A DNA stretch of 64,000 nt. It comes from Notamacropus eugenii (lineage: Eukaryota; Chordata; Mammalia; Diprotodontia; Macropodidae). The stretch spans positions 100,479,828 through 100,543,827 of the forward strand of contig NC_092879.1 of NCBI RefSeq assembly GCF_028372415.1, in the 5' to 3' direction. The notes under the pieces are model-generated. The model was not told the DNA's origin, searched no databases, and saw nothing but the letters and a program-made list of their open reading frames with translations. Shown one piece after another: positions 11,242-21,712 of this stretch (positions within the stretch are counted from its first letter, which is position 1; the number at the start of each line of letters is the position of its first letter). The position numbers and the translations under genes were made by a program.

Positions 11242-14200
11242 CTGGAGGAACACACCAGGCATGAGAGTGGATGTGGGAGGGAGTGGTGGTGGCAGGGGCA
11301 ACAGGGAGGCCAAGGAACCAAGACCCAACATGAGGAGCACTGTACCTCTTACCAGGTTTCTCTTGCTCCCTGGCACATTTCCTTTAGGGAGGAAAGGAGC
11401 ATACCATCAATCCAGGTAGCTTGAGCTCCCCTTTCCCTCAAACACTCCCAGTTTGGGGGCCACCCAATAATGTGGCCAAGGACCTATTGGACTCCAAGCC
11501 CTGGTGGCACCTAGTGCCATGACACCACAGGGAGGGGAGGGGATGCAGAAAAGGCACTTACCCCTGGAGGAGGAAGATCCAGAGGAGTAGCAGGGCAGAT
11601 ACACAGTCTGCCACAATCCAGATCAGTAGGTAGGTCTGGGGGCGCTGTAGAGACATTTATGAGTGAACCTTCCCCTGACATACTTCACTTTATGTGAGGG
11701 GGCAGGGGTGGGAGAGTAAGAGTTAGGGGTTAAGGGAAGGTCCAGATGGTAGCGGAGGGGGCAGGTAGAGAGGGAGGGAAACCAACAGTCCTTACAATGA
11801 GCCAGACAGGATGGGGCAGCTGCTGCAGCAGCTGGCAGGCATTGGTGGTGACTGAGGCAGCCCCAGCACACCAGAGAAGGGAGAAGAGCCAAGGCTTGTT
11901 CACCACAAACAGGTTCACAGAAATGTTGTCATGCTGCAGGAGCCTGTGAGTGATAGAGAAAGAAAAGGTTCCCACAGAAATGGATCATGGGTCACAGACT
12001 CCATGGTGCCTCCAGGCTCATCCCTTCTCCCTGCACAAGTGACTAGCAACCTCTCCTCAGACCCACCATCTTCACAGCAGAACTCAGGAACTGTCCCTCC
12101 AAGCCCACTCCCTCCTCCTGAATCCTCCCATGGCTTCCCAGCACTACCAATCATTCCCTCAAGCCCCTCTCAACATTAAATTGGTCACCAATTCCCATCC
12201 AGTTTTACCTCATAATATCTCTTCTGTCCTCTCCTTTTTGCTCCCACCTTAGTCTGGAACCCCATGACCTCTCACTGAAGCACTGCAGTGTTCTACTACT
12301 CAGACTCTAGCCTCTGGTCTCTGCCTCTTCAATCCAAGATGTCACATGAATCTTGCTACATTTCATTCCTTTTCTCCAAAGCTTTCAATGATTCCCCATC
12401 TGCCTTCATCAACAATCTGGTCACATATCTACCTTTCAAGCCTCCTAGATCCCTTACAAAAACCCTTTTAGACCAGTGCCTATTATGGGCATGGCATTGT
12501 AAAGTCCAGAGAAGGCTGAGATGGGGATACAGCCTGGACACTGATAAGTCAGTCCAGGGTGATTTCAAGGACAGAGTACTGACAACTAAAGAGAAGCAGG
12601 ATGGGCTGACTGGAAGACGTGGCACAGATGATAAGCCTTGAAGGAAGCCAAGGATTCTGAGAGGCAGAGCTGGCGAGTGAGGGCATTCCAGGCATAAAGC
12701 ACGATCTGTGCAAAAGTGTGGAGGCAGAAGCTAGCGTTTACTAAGAGAGCAACATGAATTGTGACTGCACAGGATGGGAAGGGCTTTCATGGCCAGGCTG
12801 AACGGTTTGCAATGTACCCAGTCACACACCAACACACCAGGCCACCTATCAAGGCACCCTGCCATCTACCAATGCATCCTAAAGGCAATGGGAAGTCATC
12901 TCAGCAAGACTGGCCAGCTTTGGAAAGATGTATTAGAGAGAGATGAGACTGGAAGTCAGAGCATCTTGCCCTAGTCCAGAGGCTGAATGAGGGAAGTAGC
13001 GGCAGGGGGAGGGTGTCAGAAGAAGCTGCCAAATAGAAGGAATGTTGGGAAGGAAGAATTGAGAGGATGTGGCAAATAACTGGGAGGTTGGGAATAATTG
13101 AGATGAAGGAATTACAGGCTTTGAGCCTGATCAACTGGAAACGGGGAAGCCCCGGGAAGGATCTTCAGTTCAGGGTGAGGACACAGAGCCAGGAATGGTC
13201 AGCAGGAAACTGTGTATTCAGGACTGCAAGTCAGGAGAGAGATTAGCTATGGGTCGAGAAATTCGGGAGTCATCTGCATTGGGACAAGAAATAGTTAAAC
13301 CCACGGGAAATGATGAGATTGGCAAACCTGGCACCATCCACACGAAGGGGGAAGGAAGGAATCAATCACCCAACAAAGACCACTGAGAACTGAAAGAGAG
13401 GTGCCAGAAAGCAGGTCTAGGAGAAGAGCACAGCCACCTGGCCATTGGAGTCACACTGCAAATGTCTGAATGCTAATAAGGAAGTGGAGGCAAAGAGTAT
13501 AGACCACTCTGTCCCAGGGGGCAACTGTGAAAGGGGAGAGAGATATTGGAGGAGAGCTTGAGGGGATGGAAGGGCAAGTGAATTTGTTTGTTGGATGTGT
13601 GAGAGTTGAGCGTGCTGTTAGTGGGCAAGGAAAGCCACGGAGAGGGAGTGATGGAAGATGAGAGAACAGTGTCACATAAAGTAAAATGGTGGCCTTGATC
13701 TCTTTTGCTTGTCTCATCTATAAAATGAGCTGGAGAAGGAAATGGCAAAGCACTCCTGTATGGGAGAAGGAGCTGCCCAGCTCCAGAGGCAGGGACAGCC
13801 TTACTTAGATGATCATTTATCTTGTCATCACTGTGCACATCTCTCTCCAGCTCTTCTTATGAGATAGTGCAGCACAGTGCAAACAGCAGGGGACCTGGGT
13901 TCAAATCCTGCCTCTGTGAACTTGGGCAAGTCACCTCCCCCACTGGGTCTATTGCCTTCTCTGTAAAATGAGGCAGCCTCTTAATAAAAGGATTTGTTCT
14001 GTAAAACTTATATTCAGTCAAAAGGCCTAGAAGGCCACACAGGGCCTCAAGGCTGCAGGTTCCTCACCCCTGGACTACATAAAGGTATGAGATGGGGCCA
14101 TATGTCCCTTTGACAGGGTCTAACAAAGATCTGTCACTCTGGAAATATCTGCTAATGAACAGGGATGGCAGAAATATGGCCGACCATCCTCTTCCTCCGT

Positions 14201-17106
14201 CCTAGATGCTTGGCCCCAGAACAGAAGTTTTGCAGGTATCTCCCCCTACATGGCTCCTTCTCACATCCACTTAAAGCTCCTTCTTTCCCTCTAGGCTCAC
14301 TTGATATCTGTCAGAGGGAGGTCTTGGTAAGGCAGGTTGAGGAGCTGGGGCCGCTCAGTCCTGTTCTCTTTTCGATAGCCATATACCTGACGAAGCTCAG
14401 GTGCCCGGAGTTGTACCTCAGCCCGCTCTTCATCTGGCAGCCAGAGTACCTGGAATTTGGGGAAGGTTTCAGGATATCATTATGGCACCCTGGAGCAGGG
14501 GGCAGAGAATGTGGGAGTGGCACCAGGATCAGAGCCTCTGAGGCAGAGGGCAGGGATTCCCCCAGGTAATCCCATGGCTGGGACATGTGGCTGTAGGGCA
14601 TGAGGTCATGGGGATGAGATCCCAGATAGATCACCATTGCCTGGGGCACCCTGGCACTCAGCACAGCATTGAGGGTGCAGTTGACAAAGGTGTGGTGGTA
14701 TGTGTGGTTTGGTGGGGGGCGGCGCAGGTCAAACATGACCGATAGATTGAGGTTAGCAGCTGCCTCCAGAAGATCCTTTAGCGATGGTACAGTCTGGTTC
14801 TTGGCCTCCTGCTGCTCGGTGCCCGACAGCTTGCTGGCTCCCCAGAATGGCTGCCTCTACAGTGGGGTAGGGGCACATAGTTCAGTTGCTGAATTTCAGA
14901 GAGCCAACTGAGGCCCCAGGAGGAAAATGACTTTCTCTAAGTTCTTAGCACATCTAGACTGAGTCCTGGGCCTCCTGGGTCCCCTGTGCTAAGTTGCCTG
15001 CTGCTCAAAGTCTGTCAGGGCCTCCCCGAGAGGTCACCCTCTTACCTCCAGGAACCAGGTCCCTGCATTTAACTGCTGCAATTCAGCCCAAGAGAAGTCA
15101 CTGCTGAGTCCTGCAGCTCGGGTGGGGAACACAGAAGCCACATTGGTTGTCCTATCCAGACGTTCGTCATGCATGAGGAAAGGCACTCCGTCGGAGCTGG
15201 GAGCACAGCTTGTGTTGGGGGACGGCCAGTCTCCTCCCTTCCACCCCATCATCTTGAGGTCCCCCTCCCCCCCACAACTTCCCTCACCTGACCATCACAT
15301 CCGTCTCAAACACAGAAGCGCCACACTCGGCAGTTTTCCGGAGGGACATCAGTGTGTTCTCAGGGGCCAGCTGGGTAGAACAGTTGGTGTGTTTGTTTGT
15401 ATGTATGTAGGGAGGGAGGAGGGGGACGCATGGGGGATGACACTCACCATGGGAGCCCCCCGGTGCCCCACCAGCCCAGGCTTGGGGGGAAGCTGATTGT
15501 ACTCCATCAGGCACGGTGATGAGATACCCAGAGGTGCCAGGTAAATGGCCAGGGCTGCAGCAATAAACAGGAGCAGTAACAGCCCCTTGGTACCTGTGGG
15601 GAGAGGACAAGGACAGATGAGATACGGCAGGTGGTGGGCAGGGGGCGAGGGCTCAAGGCTGGGGTTGATACCTCTTCTCTGAGACCTGTAGAAAGTGTCA
15701 GCTACTGGCCAGGCCAGGAGGGTGAGTGCAAGCACTGCTCCGATGTGCAGAAATGGGGCTGTGGCCTGCAGATGGGAGGCAGTGAGTGAGTAGTGGCACG
15801 ACTCTCAATTTCCCAGGGGTCCCTCACCTCCTCTGCAGGCCCTTCTGGGAATCTCCCAAGGTGGAGGACTGACTGGCCCCATGCTGATTCATGCTCACCT
15901 GTAATGACAGACGAAGGCTTCTCCATTCCTCACGCCACTGAATTTCTAGCCCCAGGAGAGCAGCAGCCACGAGCAGCACAGTCAGTGATAGCAGCCCCTG
16001 ACGATACAAGCAGCCTGCTTTCCATCCTGCTTTTTCTATCCTTCTTAGCTGGGAAACATGCCCCTACCTTTACCATCTCTGGCACCCTCAGCCTGTACCC
16101 ATTTACTTACCTTGTGAAGCCAGTGGAGGTGCAGTGGCTGCCCAGATAGATGAAGGAATAGGGCCAGGAGCTAGGGGAAGATAGGAGAGCTAGATTTTCA
16201 TGGAGCCCAGGGTGACCTTGGCCAAACCCCTTCTCCTCATTGGGATTCAAGTTTCCTCCTCTGTAAAATGAGGGGGATTGGGCTAGGTGCTCTAACTCTC
16301 ACTATAAGCCCAGTGATCTCTGAAAGAAGAAAGGGGGAAACCAGGGGCATGGCCAGGCCCAGCCGAGCCCAGACCTACCAACAGCAGGGTGGAGTATGTA
16401 ACCAGCACAGAGCCAACGGGGAGCAGGACCAGGGTCCAGTCCAGCCAGTGTCCCCAGTGTCGAAATAAGAACCTAGGAGGGGAAGGGACAGGGCCTGACC
16501 TTGGGTCCCACGGGAGGTAAGGGGGGAGGGGATACACTCAAGGGGAATGCGAAGGAGTTGGGGTCCCTAGGGTAGTTGGCTTCTTAAAGAGTTGGGATGG
16601 GGTGAGGGAAAAGAGGGTGAGGATGCAAGAGGAAACTGGAACTGTGAGTTCATTTGGGAGTGTGTGAGTGCATGTGTGCTTGTGTGTGTGCGCGTGTATT
16701 CACGAACAAAGTTTGGGGAGTAGGGCTCAGGTCCGTGACATACTCATTGAAATTGTGTAGATCATTGAGCAGAACAAGTCCGATGTACAACCAGCCCAGC
16801 GAGAGGAGGAAGGTGACGACCAGGAGGCCAAACCAGAGACAGTCACACTGTAAAGGGGTGGAGAGCAGCACTCAGTCACGACCTACGGCCAGGCCTAAAG
16901 ATGACTTAGCACCTAGGCTGAGACCTTTGGTGGGAGCAGCCCTGCGCTGCCCTGCCCCCAAGTGATCTTCTGCTGCTTCCCTGCCACACCCCCCTCTAGG
17001 ACACCTGGCTGCTTGGCATCTCCTTGGAATGTTTCCTCCAGTGACAGCTATACAGGCTGAAAAGGCAGCTGGACCAGACGGAGCGACAGCTAGGGGATCC
17101 TGCCAT
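11192..17106 (-). CDS. GDPD2: GDPD2 (GDE3), complete coding region, 15 exons
   Basis: Integral membrane glycerophosphodiester phosphodiesterase. The family member GDE3 hydrolyses glycerophosphoinositol and acts at the cell surface with its catalytic domain outside. Exons: 17005-17106, 16744-16847, 16379-16472, 16111-16170, 15899-15997, 15672-15765, 15448-15593, 15288-15370, 15046-15196, 14635-14856, 14301-14449, 11796-11943, 11562-11644, 11353-11381, 11192-11241. They add to 1614 bp: 537 codons and a stop, against 539 in human. Five hydrophobic spans come before the catalytic domain and one after it. The catalytic domain starts HRGAP, followed by PENT, ETDVMV and FLMHDE, the His/Arg/Glu/Asp core of GDPD enzymes, and all are intact. 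The start at MAGSPSC matches the human N-terminus in place and length. It lies head to tail with KIF4A upstream and DLG3 downstream. Confidence 0.96.
11353..11381 (-). CDS. GDPD2: GDPD2 coding exon 14 (29-bp microexon)
   Basis: Completes Gly, then KCAREQEKP and one base, donor gtaaga. Human reads KKRGKTG at this position. The microexon is needed to keep frame into the last exon. Confidence 0.8.
11562..11644 (-). CDS. GDPD2: GDPD2 coding exon 13 (membrane span 6)
   Basis: RPQTYLLIWIVADCVSALL then LLWIFLLQ plus two bases; donor gtaagt. C-terminal membrane span. Confidence 0.95.
11796..11943 (-). CDS. GDPD2: GDPD2 coding exon 12
   Basis: Completes Lys, then LLQHDNISVNLFVVNKPWLF, SLLWCAGAASVTTNACQLL and WLI; donor gtaagg. 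This is the last strand and helix of the barrel, with the SVTTN motif. Confidence 0.96.
12090..12480 (+). mobile_element. L2 LINE fragment in GDPD2 intron 11
   Basis: L2-like 3' sequence, with cctcctgaatcctcccatggcttcc and aagctttcaatgattccccatctg. Diverged. Confidence 0.55.
12600..13720 (+). repeat. Long unclassified interspersed repeat, copy 1
   Basis: Shares an ordered set of blocks with 25270-26520 and 32650-34960: gcattccaggca...tgtgcaaaagtgtggaggc, then tagttaaacccacggga..atgatgagat, then agtggaggcaaagagtatagacca. It does not code for anything that I recognise, and I cannot name the class. Confidence 0.55.
13855..13978 (+). mobile_element. MIR SINE
   Basis: gacctgggttcaaatcctgcc (B box), cttgggcaagtcacctc and ctctgtaaaatgagg in MIR order. 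A short piece of a Mar1-like tail (gagaaggaaatggcaaagcactcc) lies just left at about 13730. Confidence 0.85.
13980..14072. mobile_element. hAT-type MITE, right end
   Basis: aaaaggatttgttctgtaaaac, agtcaaaaggcctagaaggcc and the terminal gttcctcacccctg, the reverse complement of the 5' end of the copy at 8462. About half of a palindromic non-autonomous hAT element. Confidence 0.65.
14301..14449 (-). CDS. GDPD2: GDPD2 coding exon 11
   Basis: VLWLPDEERAEVQLRAPELR to LPYQDLPLTDI plus two bases; donor gtgagc. It aligns with human WLPDEDRANVQRRAPGMRQ. A 2.36 kb intron full of repeats follows. Confidence 0.95.
14635..14856 (-). CDS. GDPD2: GDPD2 coding exon 10
   Basis: RQPFWGASKLSG to ARVPQAM, 74 codons, including NLSIMFDLRRPP with the Asp-containing strand of the barrel. 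The donor is gtgatc, weak after +3, but the frame and the next exon (VLWLPDEERAEV) fix it here. Confidence 0.93.
15046..15196 (-). CDS. GDPD2: GDPD2 coding exon 9 (MHDE motif)
   Basis: SSDGVPFLMHDERLDRTTNV and later SDFSWAELQQLNAGTWFLE; donor gtaaga. The His of LMHDE is the second conserved catalytic His. Confidence 0.96.
15288..15370 (-). CDS. GDPD2: GDPD2 coding exon 8 (PENT and ETD motifs)
   Basis: LAPENTLMSLRKTAECGASV then FETDVMV plus two bases; donor gtgagg. The Glu of PENT and the Glu/Asp of ETD are the metal-site residues of the family. Confidence 0.96.
15448..15593 (-). CDS. GDPD2: GDPD2 coding exon 7 (membrane span 5 and catalytic HRGAP)
   Basis: TKGLLLLLFIAAALAIYLAP, then PPKPGLVGHRGAPM; donor gtgagt. 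The His of HRG is the expected catalytic base region of the GDPD fold. Confidence 0.96.
15672..15765 (-). CDS. GDPD2: GDPD2 coding exon 6 (membrane span 4)
   Basis: ATAPFLHIGAV and LLAWPVADTFYRSQRR plus one base; donor gtatca. LLAWPVADTFYR is the same as recalled human GDPD2. Confidence 0.95.
15899..15997 (-). CDS. GDPD2: GDPD2 coding exon 5 (membrane span 3)
   Basis: GLLSLTVLLVAAALLGLEIQW through RLSLQ; 33 codons, donor gtgagc. The acceptor has a weak pyrimidine tract but keeps the length equal to human. Confidence 0.93.
16111..16170 (-). CDS. GDPD2: GDPD2 coding exon 4 (20 codons)
   Basis: LLALFLHLSGQPLHLHWLHK with donor gtaagt. It matches the human LCRQPLHLHSLHK loop and is too short to stand out as an open frame. 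Confidence 0.93.
16190..16330 (+). mobile_element. MIR fragment in GDPD2 intron 3
   Basis: ggtgaccttggccaaacccct and gtttcctcctctgtaaaatgagg are the MIR 3' core. It fills most of the short intron between coding exons 3 and 4. Confidence 0.75.
16379..16472 (-). CDS. GDPD2: GDPD2 coding exon 3 (membrane span 2 start)
   Basis: Completes Glu, then FLFRHWGHWLDW and VLVTYSTLLL; donor gtaggt. Human reads RRWGHWMDW at this point. Confidence 0.95.
16744..16847 (-). CDS. GDPD2: GDPD2 coding exon 2 (membrane span 1)
   Basis: CDCLWFGLLVVTFLL through GLVLLNDLHNFN plus two bases; donor gtatgt. First membrane span. Confidence 0.95.
17005..17106 (-). CDS. GDPD2: GDPD2 coding exon 1
   Basis: 34 codons from ATG at 17106: MAGSPSCRSVW then LYSCHWRK and ...MPSSQ, aligned to human VWARCLHCLYSCHWRK. 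Donor gtgtcc, off consensus. Encodes the cytosolic Cys-rich N-terminus. Confidence 0.9.
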
Positions 17107-17859
17107 TTCCAAGGCCTGAATGGGTCCTGTGGGAGAGGACATAATCTCTCAGGGGTGTGGCCTGCCTCCCGGTCTCAGGATCTGACCATCCCGAGGGGAC
17201 ACTTGGAGCCTTGGCGCTGGGGATGGCTACCACATGTGTGCCCAATGCTTAGCAAGATGGGGCAAGAGTGGCTGGACCTGAGTCAGGGGGCTGGGCAGGG
17301 GAATGCCCAGGTAGCTTCTGTCAAAGAGACTGACACAGGGTCCAGGTAGGGAACCCAAGTATCCTCTTCCTCCTCCATCATCCTGGGGATGGACAGCTGG
17401 GTCTGGGATTAGTCCTGACACTGAAGTACAACTGATGTGGGCTGGGTACCTCAGTTTAGCAAGTTGAGGCAAGCTTGACCAGGGCTGAGCCAGGTTTCAC
17501 AGGGGCCGTCCCCTCTCCAGAAGCCTTGGAGTCTAGGGTTCCACCTAGCCCAGAGCCAAGATTACACAGCCCAGCCCTGCCCAGTGGCCTCTAAACCTTT
17601 CCCTAGTCTCCGCCCCCTCCAGTGATGGCTTCAAGGGGGATCCTGGTTCTGAGTCACACCTGGTGGGTCCCGAGGCTGCTTCCCTGCTCCTCCCCCTTTC
17701 AGCAGACTTTGGTCGGTGGGTCGAAGTGCACGGAGCACCAGGCAGGATGTGTTTGGGGGTGGGGGTGGCTGTGGGAGCTGGGGGGCGCTCACTGTTCTCT
17801 CCGAGTCAAGTAGGCTTGGGGTCGGGGCCCTGCCCTTGGCCTTAACCCTGTGAGCTCCC

Positions 17860-17965
17860 CACCCTCGTGGCCCCAGCCCCCCCTTATCCCCCCCGTCATC
17901 GTGTCCCCCCGGCCCCCCCTTGCCCCCCCGTCATCGTGTCCCCCCCTCCCCACCACCCCGGGGCC
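17860..17965. repeat. C-rich short tandem repeat
   Basis: The unit CCCCCCGTCATCGTGTCC occurs twice about 40 bp apart within a CCCCC-rich tract; two or three imperfect units in all. Confidence 0.8.
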
Positions 17966-18094
17966 TCCAGGCATCTCCCTTACTCATCCCCCAATGTCCA
18001 GTCCCAGCCACCCCCAGCCCCAGCCACCAGCCTCACACCTGGTCTTGGCACAGCTGCCGGCTCGCGGGTGCTGCTTTTCTGGGGGAGCACACGT

Positions 18095-18195
18095 ACACAC
18101 AGAGCACACACACACACACACACACACTCAGAGCACACACGCATACATGGAGCACACACGCGCACACACACACGGAGCGCACAGGCACACACTCA
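18095..18195. repeat. CA microsatellite, interrupted
   Basis: (CA)n with TCAGAG, CATGGAG and CGCG interruptions. Confidence 0.9.
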
Positions 18196-19628
18196 TACAT
18201 GCGCTCCCACGTTCCTGGCTTTTCAATCAGGGTGGGTCTGCCACCCTCCTCCTCTCGGGCTCTCCTCCTTTCCTCCTCTCCGCCTCTCTGTCTCTTCCTC
18301 CTCCGCCTTCTCCTCCCTCAGTTCCCCTAAGTCACAGGTAGCAAAGCTATTGCCACCTACAGGCTGTAGGGCAGGCCATGGGCTGGGGGCAATGGGCACT
18401 GAGTCTGCATGCCCTGAGCCCCAGGGGAAGGAGCAAGATCAGGCGGTTGAGAGGATGGAGGCAGCAGGGAGAATGAAATAAGCAGCAGCGCCAAGGAGGG
18501 GGCAGGGGGTGAGGATAGTCAGGGGGGCCCAGAGCTGATTGAGGAATTCTTTTGTGCGGGGCCTCCCCTTTCCCCCTCCCGCCCAGACCCAGGGCTTTGT
18601 CCTGGCTCCAGGAGACCAGGGCTTGTTGAGGAGTGGGGCTGCCGGGAAGCTGGGGGAGGTGACCATAGCTTTTGTGACTTGGCAGTGAAAAGAGGGGCCC
18701 AGGGTAGGAAGGGGGTAGCGCGGGGTGGGGGGGGTGGGGGCGGAGTAGTGAAGAAAACCAGGGGGTTGAGGGGCTTGGCAGCCTGGAATCCCCCTTGGAA
18801 AAGATGAGGGGAGCCCTCCCTCCAGGATCTCTGCCCCCAAGGGCATGCCAACACAGAAATGGCTGTTAAGCTCTGTGCCCAGGGCCCTTTCCATTAGTGG
18901 GTTCAGGCTTAGATTTCCAGGGATCTCTCCTCATCCCCAACCTGCTAGGGAATAGTTGGTTATGAAGCTTGTATCCCCTCCTTCCACAGAAGAATGAGCC
19001 AGTTCCAGGAGGCTTGGAAAACTGATAAAGGAGCAAGGATTCCTGGCAGGCTTTCTGAAAGGGCCCAGTGGGCAGGTGAACAGGACTGCTCTGAGGCATT
19101 GGAGGACTTGGACACTCTACTCCGATCTGAAACCAAAGCTCTGGGAAGAAAGCATAGCTTCTCTCCGGACAAGAAGGCTCACAGCCTCCATCTACCCCAG
19201 TGGCACTTGGAGCCAAGAGAAGAAACCCTGCCTAGTGCCAGGGGCCCAACCCCCCTTCCCGCTCCTATTGTGTCCCCAAGAGGCCCAGGCTGCCAGCTCT
19301 GGAGGCTCCCCTCTTTTCCTTCCACATTAAAATGCAGAGTGTCTAACTGCTTGCTGGCAGGGGCTAGCCCTGTCTCCCAGGCCTCGCTGGAGTTGGCCAG
19401 TCTGTCTGTCCATCACCCCCTTAGCTTCAAGGGGAGGTAGAGTCCTTTGAGTCTAGCCAAGTGCCCTTAGCTTGGGTTAGGACAGAGTGCCTTCTTTCAA
19501 AGAATAGGGGGTGGGAAAAAGCCCTTGAGAAGGGGCAAGTGCCTCTACTATCGGGCTTGGGAAGCTGTCGCTGGCTGGGAGCCCAGGTCAGTCCTCTTAG
19601 CTTTGCTTTTATCCCAGGTTATGTTTTT

Positions 19629-19839
19629 GTCCTTCATTTTCAAAGAGGACCATGAGATCAGGGAAATGATGACAGGTCACCAGCCTCACTTTCTCCTCTT
19701 GAGCCATCTGGGTCCAGTGGCCTGATACTCATCAGGCCAGCTGGAGATGGCCCAGTATGCCATGGGAGACGCTGGCCCTTTTAGGCTAAGGTCTTTTCAG
19801 GTACACACTTAAGAGTGAGGCAATGCCCATTCAGTGAAG
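19629..19839 (+). mobile_element. SINE-like repeat, left arm of an inverted pair
   Basis: Begins gtccttcattttcaaagaggacc and ends gcaatgcccattcagtgaag. The reverse complement is present at 20121-20351. The opening matches the 3' tail of the RTE-like LINE at 63142, so this may be a SINE read from its 3' end; class is inferred. Confidence 0.6.
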
Positions 19840-19936
19840 GAGCTCAGCTTGTCCTCTCCCTCTCCTCCTTTCCAAAGGAAGGTAAATTTTGATGTCCAGA
19901 AGCTGCCCAGTTAACTTGGGGTTTACTGGCTAGATC

Positions 19937-19992
19937 TTTCTTTCTTTCTCTTCCTCCCTCCCTCCTTCCTTCCTCCTTCCTTCCTTCCTAGC
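19937..19992. repeat. (TTTC)n/(TTCC)n polypyrimidine repeat
   Basis: tttctttctttctc passing into ttcctccctccctccttcc; lies in the spacer between the two inverted SINE-like arms. Confidence 0.9.
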
Positions 19993-20120
19993 TCACAGTG
20001 AATGTCAATGGTAACCGTTTCTTTATGAACAGCCACCCAGAGGTTCTTCCCTTCCCAACTAGATTCTTTTCTTTTTCTAATTAAAGGGGCCATCCCTTGA
20101 CTCACTTCTTAAAGAGGCCT

Positions 20121-20351
20121 CTTCACTGAATGGGTGCTGCCTCACTCTAAGGAGTACCTAAAAAGGGCCAGGGTTTCCCAGTGCATCCTGGGCCATCTCT
20201 AGTCATCCTGATGAATATCAGGCCACTGGCCCCAGATGGCTCTGGAGGAGAAAGTGAGACCTTGCACAGCCCTTCCTCACTCAAATCAAAGTCAACTGCA
20301 AGTCATGTCATCATTTGTCTGATGTCATGGTCCTCCTGGAAAACGAAGGAC
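20121..20351 (-). mobile_element. SINE-like repeat, right arm of an inverted pair
   Basis: Starts cttcactgaatgggtgctgcc and ends aaaacgaaggacaaacgcaacaac on the + strand. By eye roughly 80 percent identical to the reverse complement of 19629-19839, with about 30 bp more in the middle. A (caa)n-like tail follows. Confidence 0.6.
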
Positions 20352-20699
20352 AAACGCAACAACAAAGCTTTTTCCCCTCCTGCGTATCAGTTTGGAGGAA
20401 GGGTGGGTTGGTTTGGGAAGGCAAGCATAGGCCCCCCCCTTCCCTCCTCCAACATCCATTTCTAAGCTAGGTCTGACCAGGACTGCAGGTACTTCTACCT
20501 TTAGAGCACCTCTTTCTCTCCCTCCTGGGAAGATAGCCAGAGAAGTGTGTTGCTGGCTACGGCCAGGAATTAACAGGGTCCCCTAAGTGAAGAGCTAAGA
20601 GATCATGGATTTAGAGTTGGAAGGAAAGGAGGGACCTGAGCCAACTTCCTGTTTTACAGATAAGGCGACTGAGGCCCAAAGTCACATAAATAGCAGCTG

Positions 20700-21712
20700 C
20701 TATCCCTTCATTCTTGCTCCCCTCCGGCTTGTCTTCTCCCACAGATTAGCTGCTCCATTATCCCCACTCTCTCCTTTATCTAGAACCTTCTCTACAGACT
20801 GGCTGCTTCCCTGCTGCTTCTACACACACTCTCCCATGTCTTCCCCATTCCCTAAAAACCTCACCCTTAGGCTGAACATGTCTGCTAGCTTCCAGTTATT
20901 GCTAAACTTGAGAAACCAGTGCGTCATCAGTGGACCTCCCCCCCCCCCCAACCCCTTTTACAGCCTGGCTTTCAACCTCATCATTCAATTGAAATGGCTT
21001 TCTCCCAAGTTACCAAGTGCCAAATCAAATGGTCTTTCCTCGGTCCTCATCCTTGAATTCTCTGAAATCACTGACATGACTGACTCTCCTTGCCTCCTGG
21101 ACACGTTCTCCTCCACGCTTTCATCCCACCTGCTGCACTGCTTCTTGTCTCCTCTGCTGGATCTTCAGGTCTTGACTACTCCTTGTTGGGGACCCCAACC
21201 TGGGGACATGCCCAAGGTTCTATCCCAGGTCTTTTTCTCTTTTTGCCCTATCTTATCTCCTGTGGTCTCATCAGCTCCCATGGACTTACCCATTATTTCC
21301 ATGCAGACTGATTCTAGGCCCTAACCTCTCTCCTGAGCTCATCTTCTATCACCAGTTGCCTTTTGGCTATCATCTCAAAAACTCAATATATCCCAAGCTA
21401 GAACTCATTATCTTTTCCCTTCTTTCTAACTTCCTTATTATTGTCAGGGGAACCAGCACACCCTCTGAGTCACCCAGGCTTGACCCCTCACTGGCCCTCC
21501 GTTCACTCCACCTAGTCAGTCCTTATGGTTTCTGGCTCCTCCTTATTCTCAGTCCTTTCCCTGTGAGATTACACTCCATGGATCTTGTATGTACACCTTT
21601 TTGCATGGGCTCCCTGAGGGCAGGGACTGTATTCTGACCTATCTTTTTACCTCCAGTGCTTAGCACACAGGGCCTGGTATAAGGTAGGTGCTTAATAAAT
21701 GCTTGATTGACT
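20700..21712 (+). mobile_element. L2-like LINE 3' region with tail
   Basis: Diverged pyrimidine-rich L2-type 3' sequence. It ends ctccctgagggcagggactgt...gcttagcacacagggcctgg...gtaggtgcttaataaatgcttgattga, the standard L2 tail. A MIR-like scrap (ttttacagataaggcgactgaggccc) lies just left at 20650. The 239-codon open frame across it is not a gene. Confidence 0.6.

Larger units (their letters stand above)
17107..19600. other. Intergenic region upstream of GDPD2
   Basis: Any GDPD2 5' UTR and promoter should lie here. No CpG island as clear as that of DLG3 is visible, and no start site can be placed. It contains C-rich and CA repeats listed separately. Open frames on both strands look spurious. 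Confidence 0.45.

Noticed and set aside
18439-18894. 151-codon minus-strand frame just upstream of GDPD2, as a possible upstream exon
   Set aside because: It does not join in frame to GDPD2 coding exon 1, whose own ATG and length match human; Pro-rich low-information sequence.
20605-21324. 239-codon open frame on the + strand between GDPD2 and KIF4A
   Set aside because: It lies across a MIR scrap and an L2-like 3' region; composition is Leu/Ser/Pro-rich from pyrimidine-rich repeat DNA.
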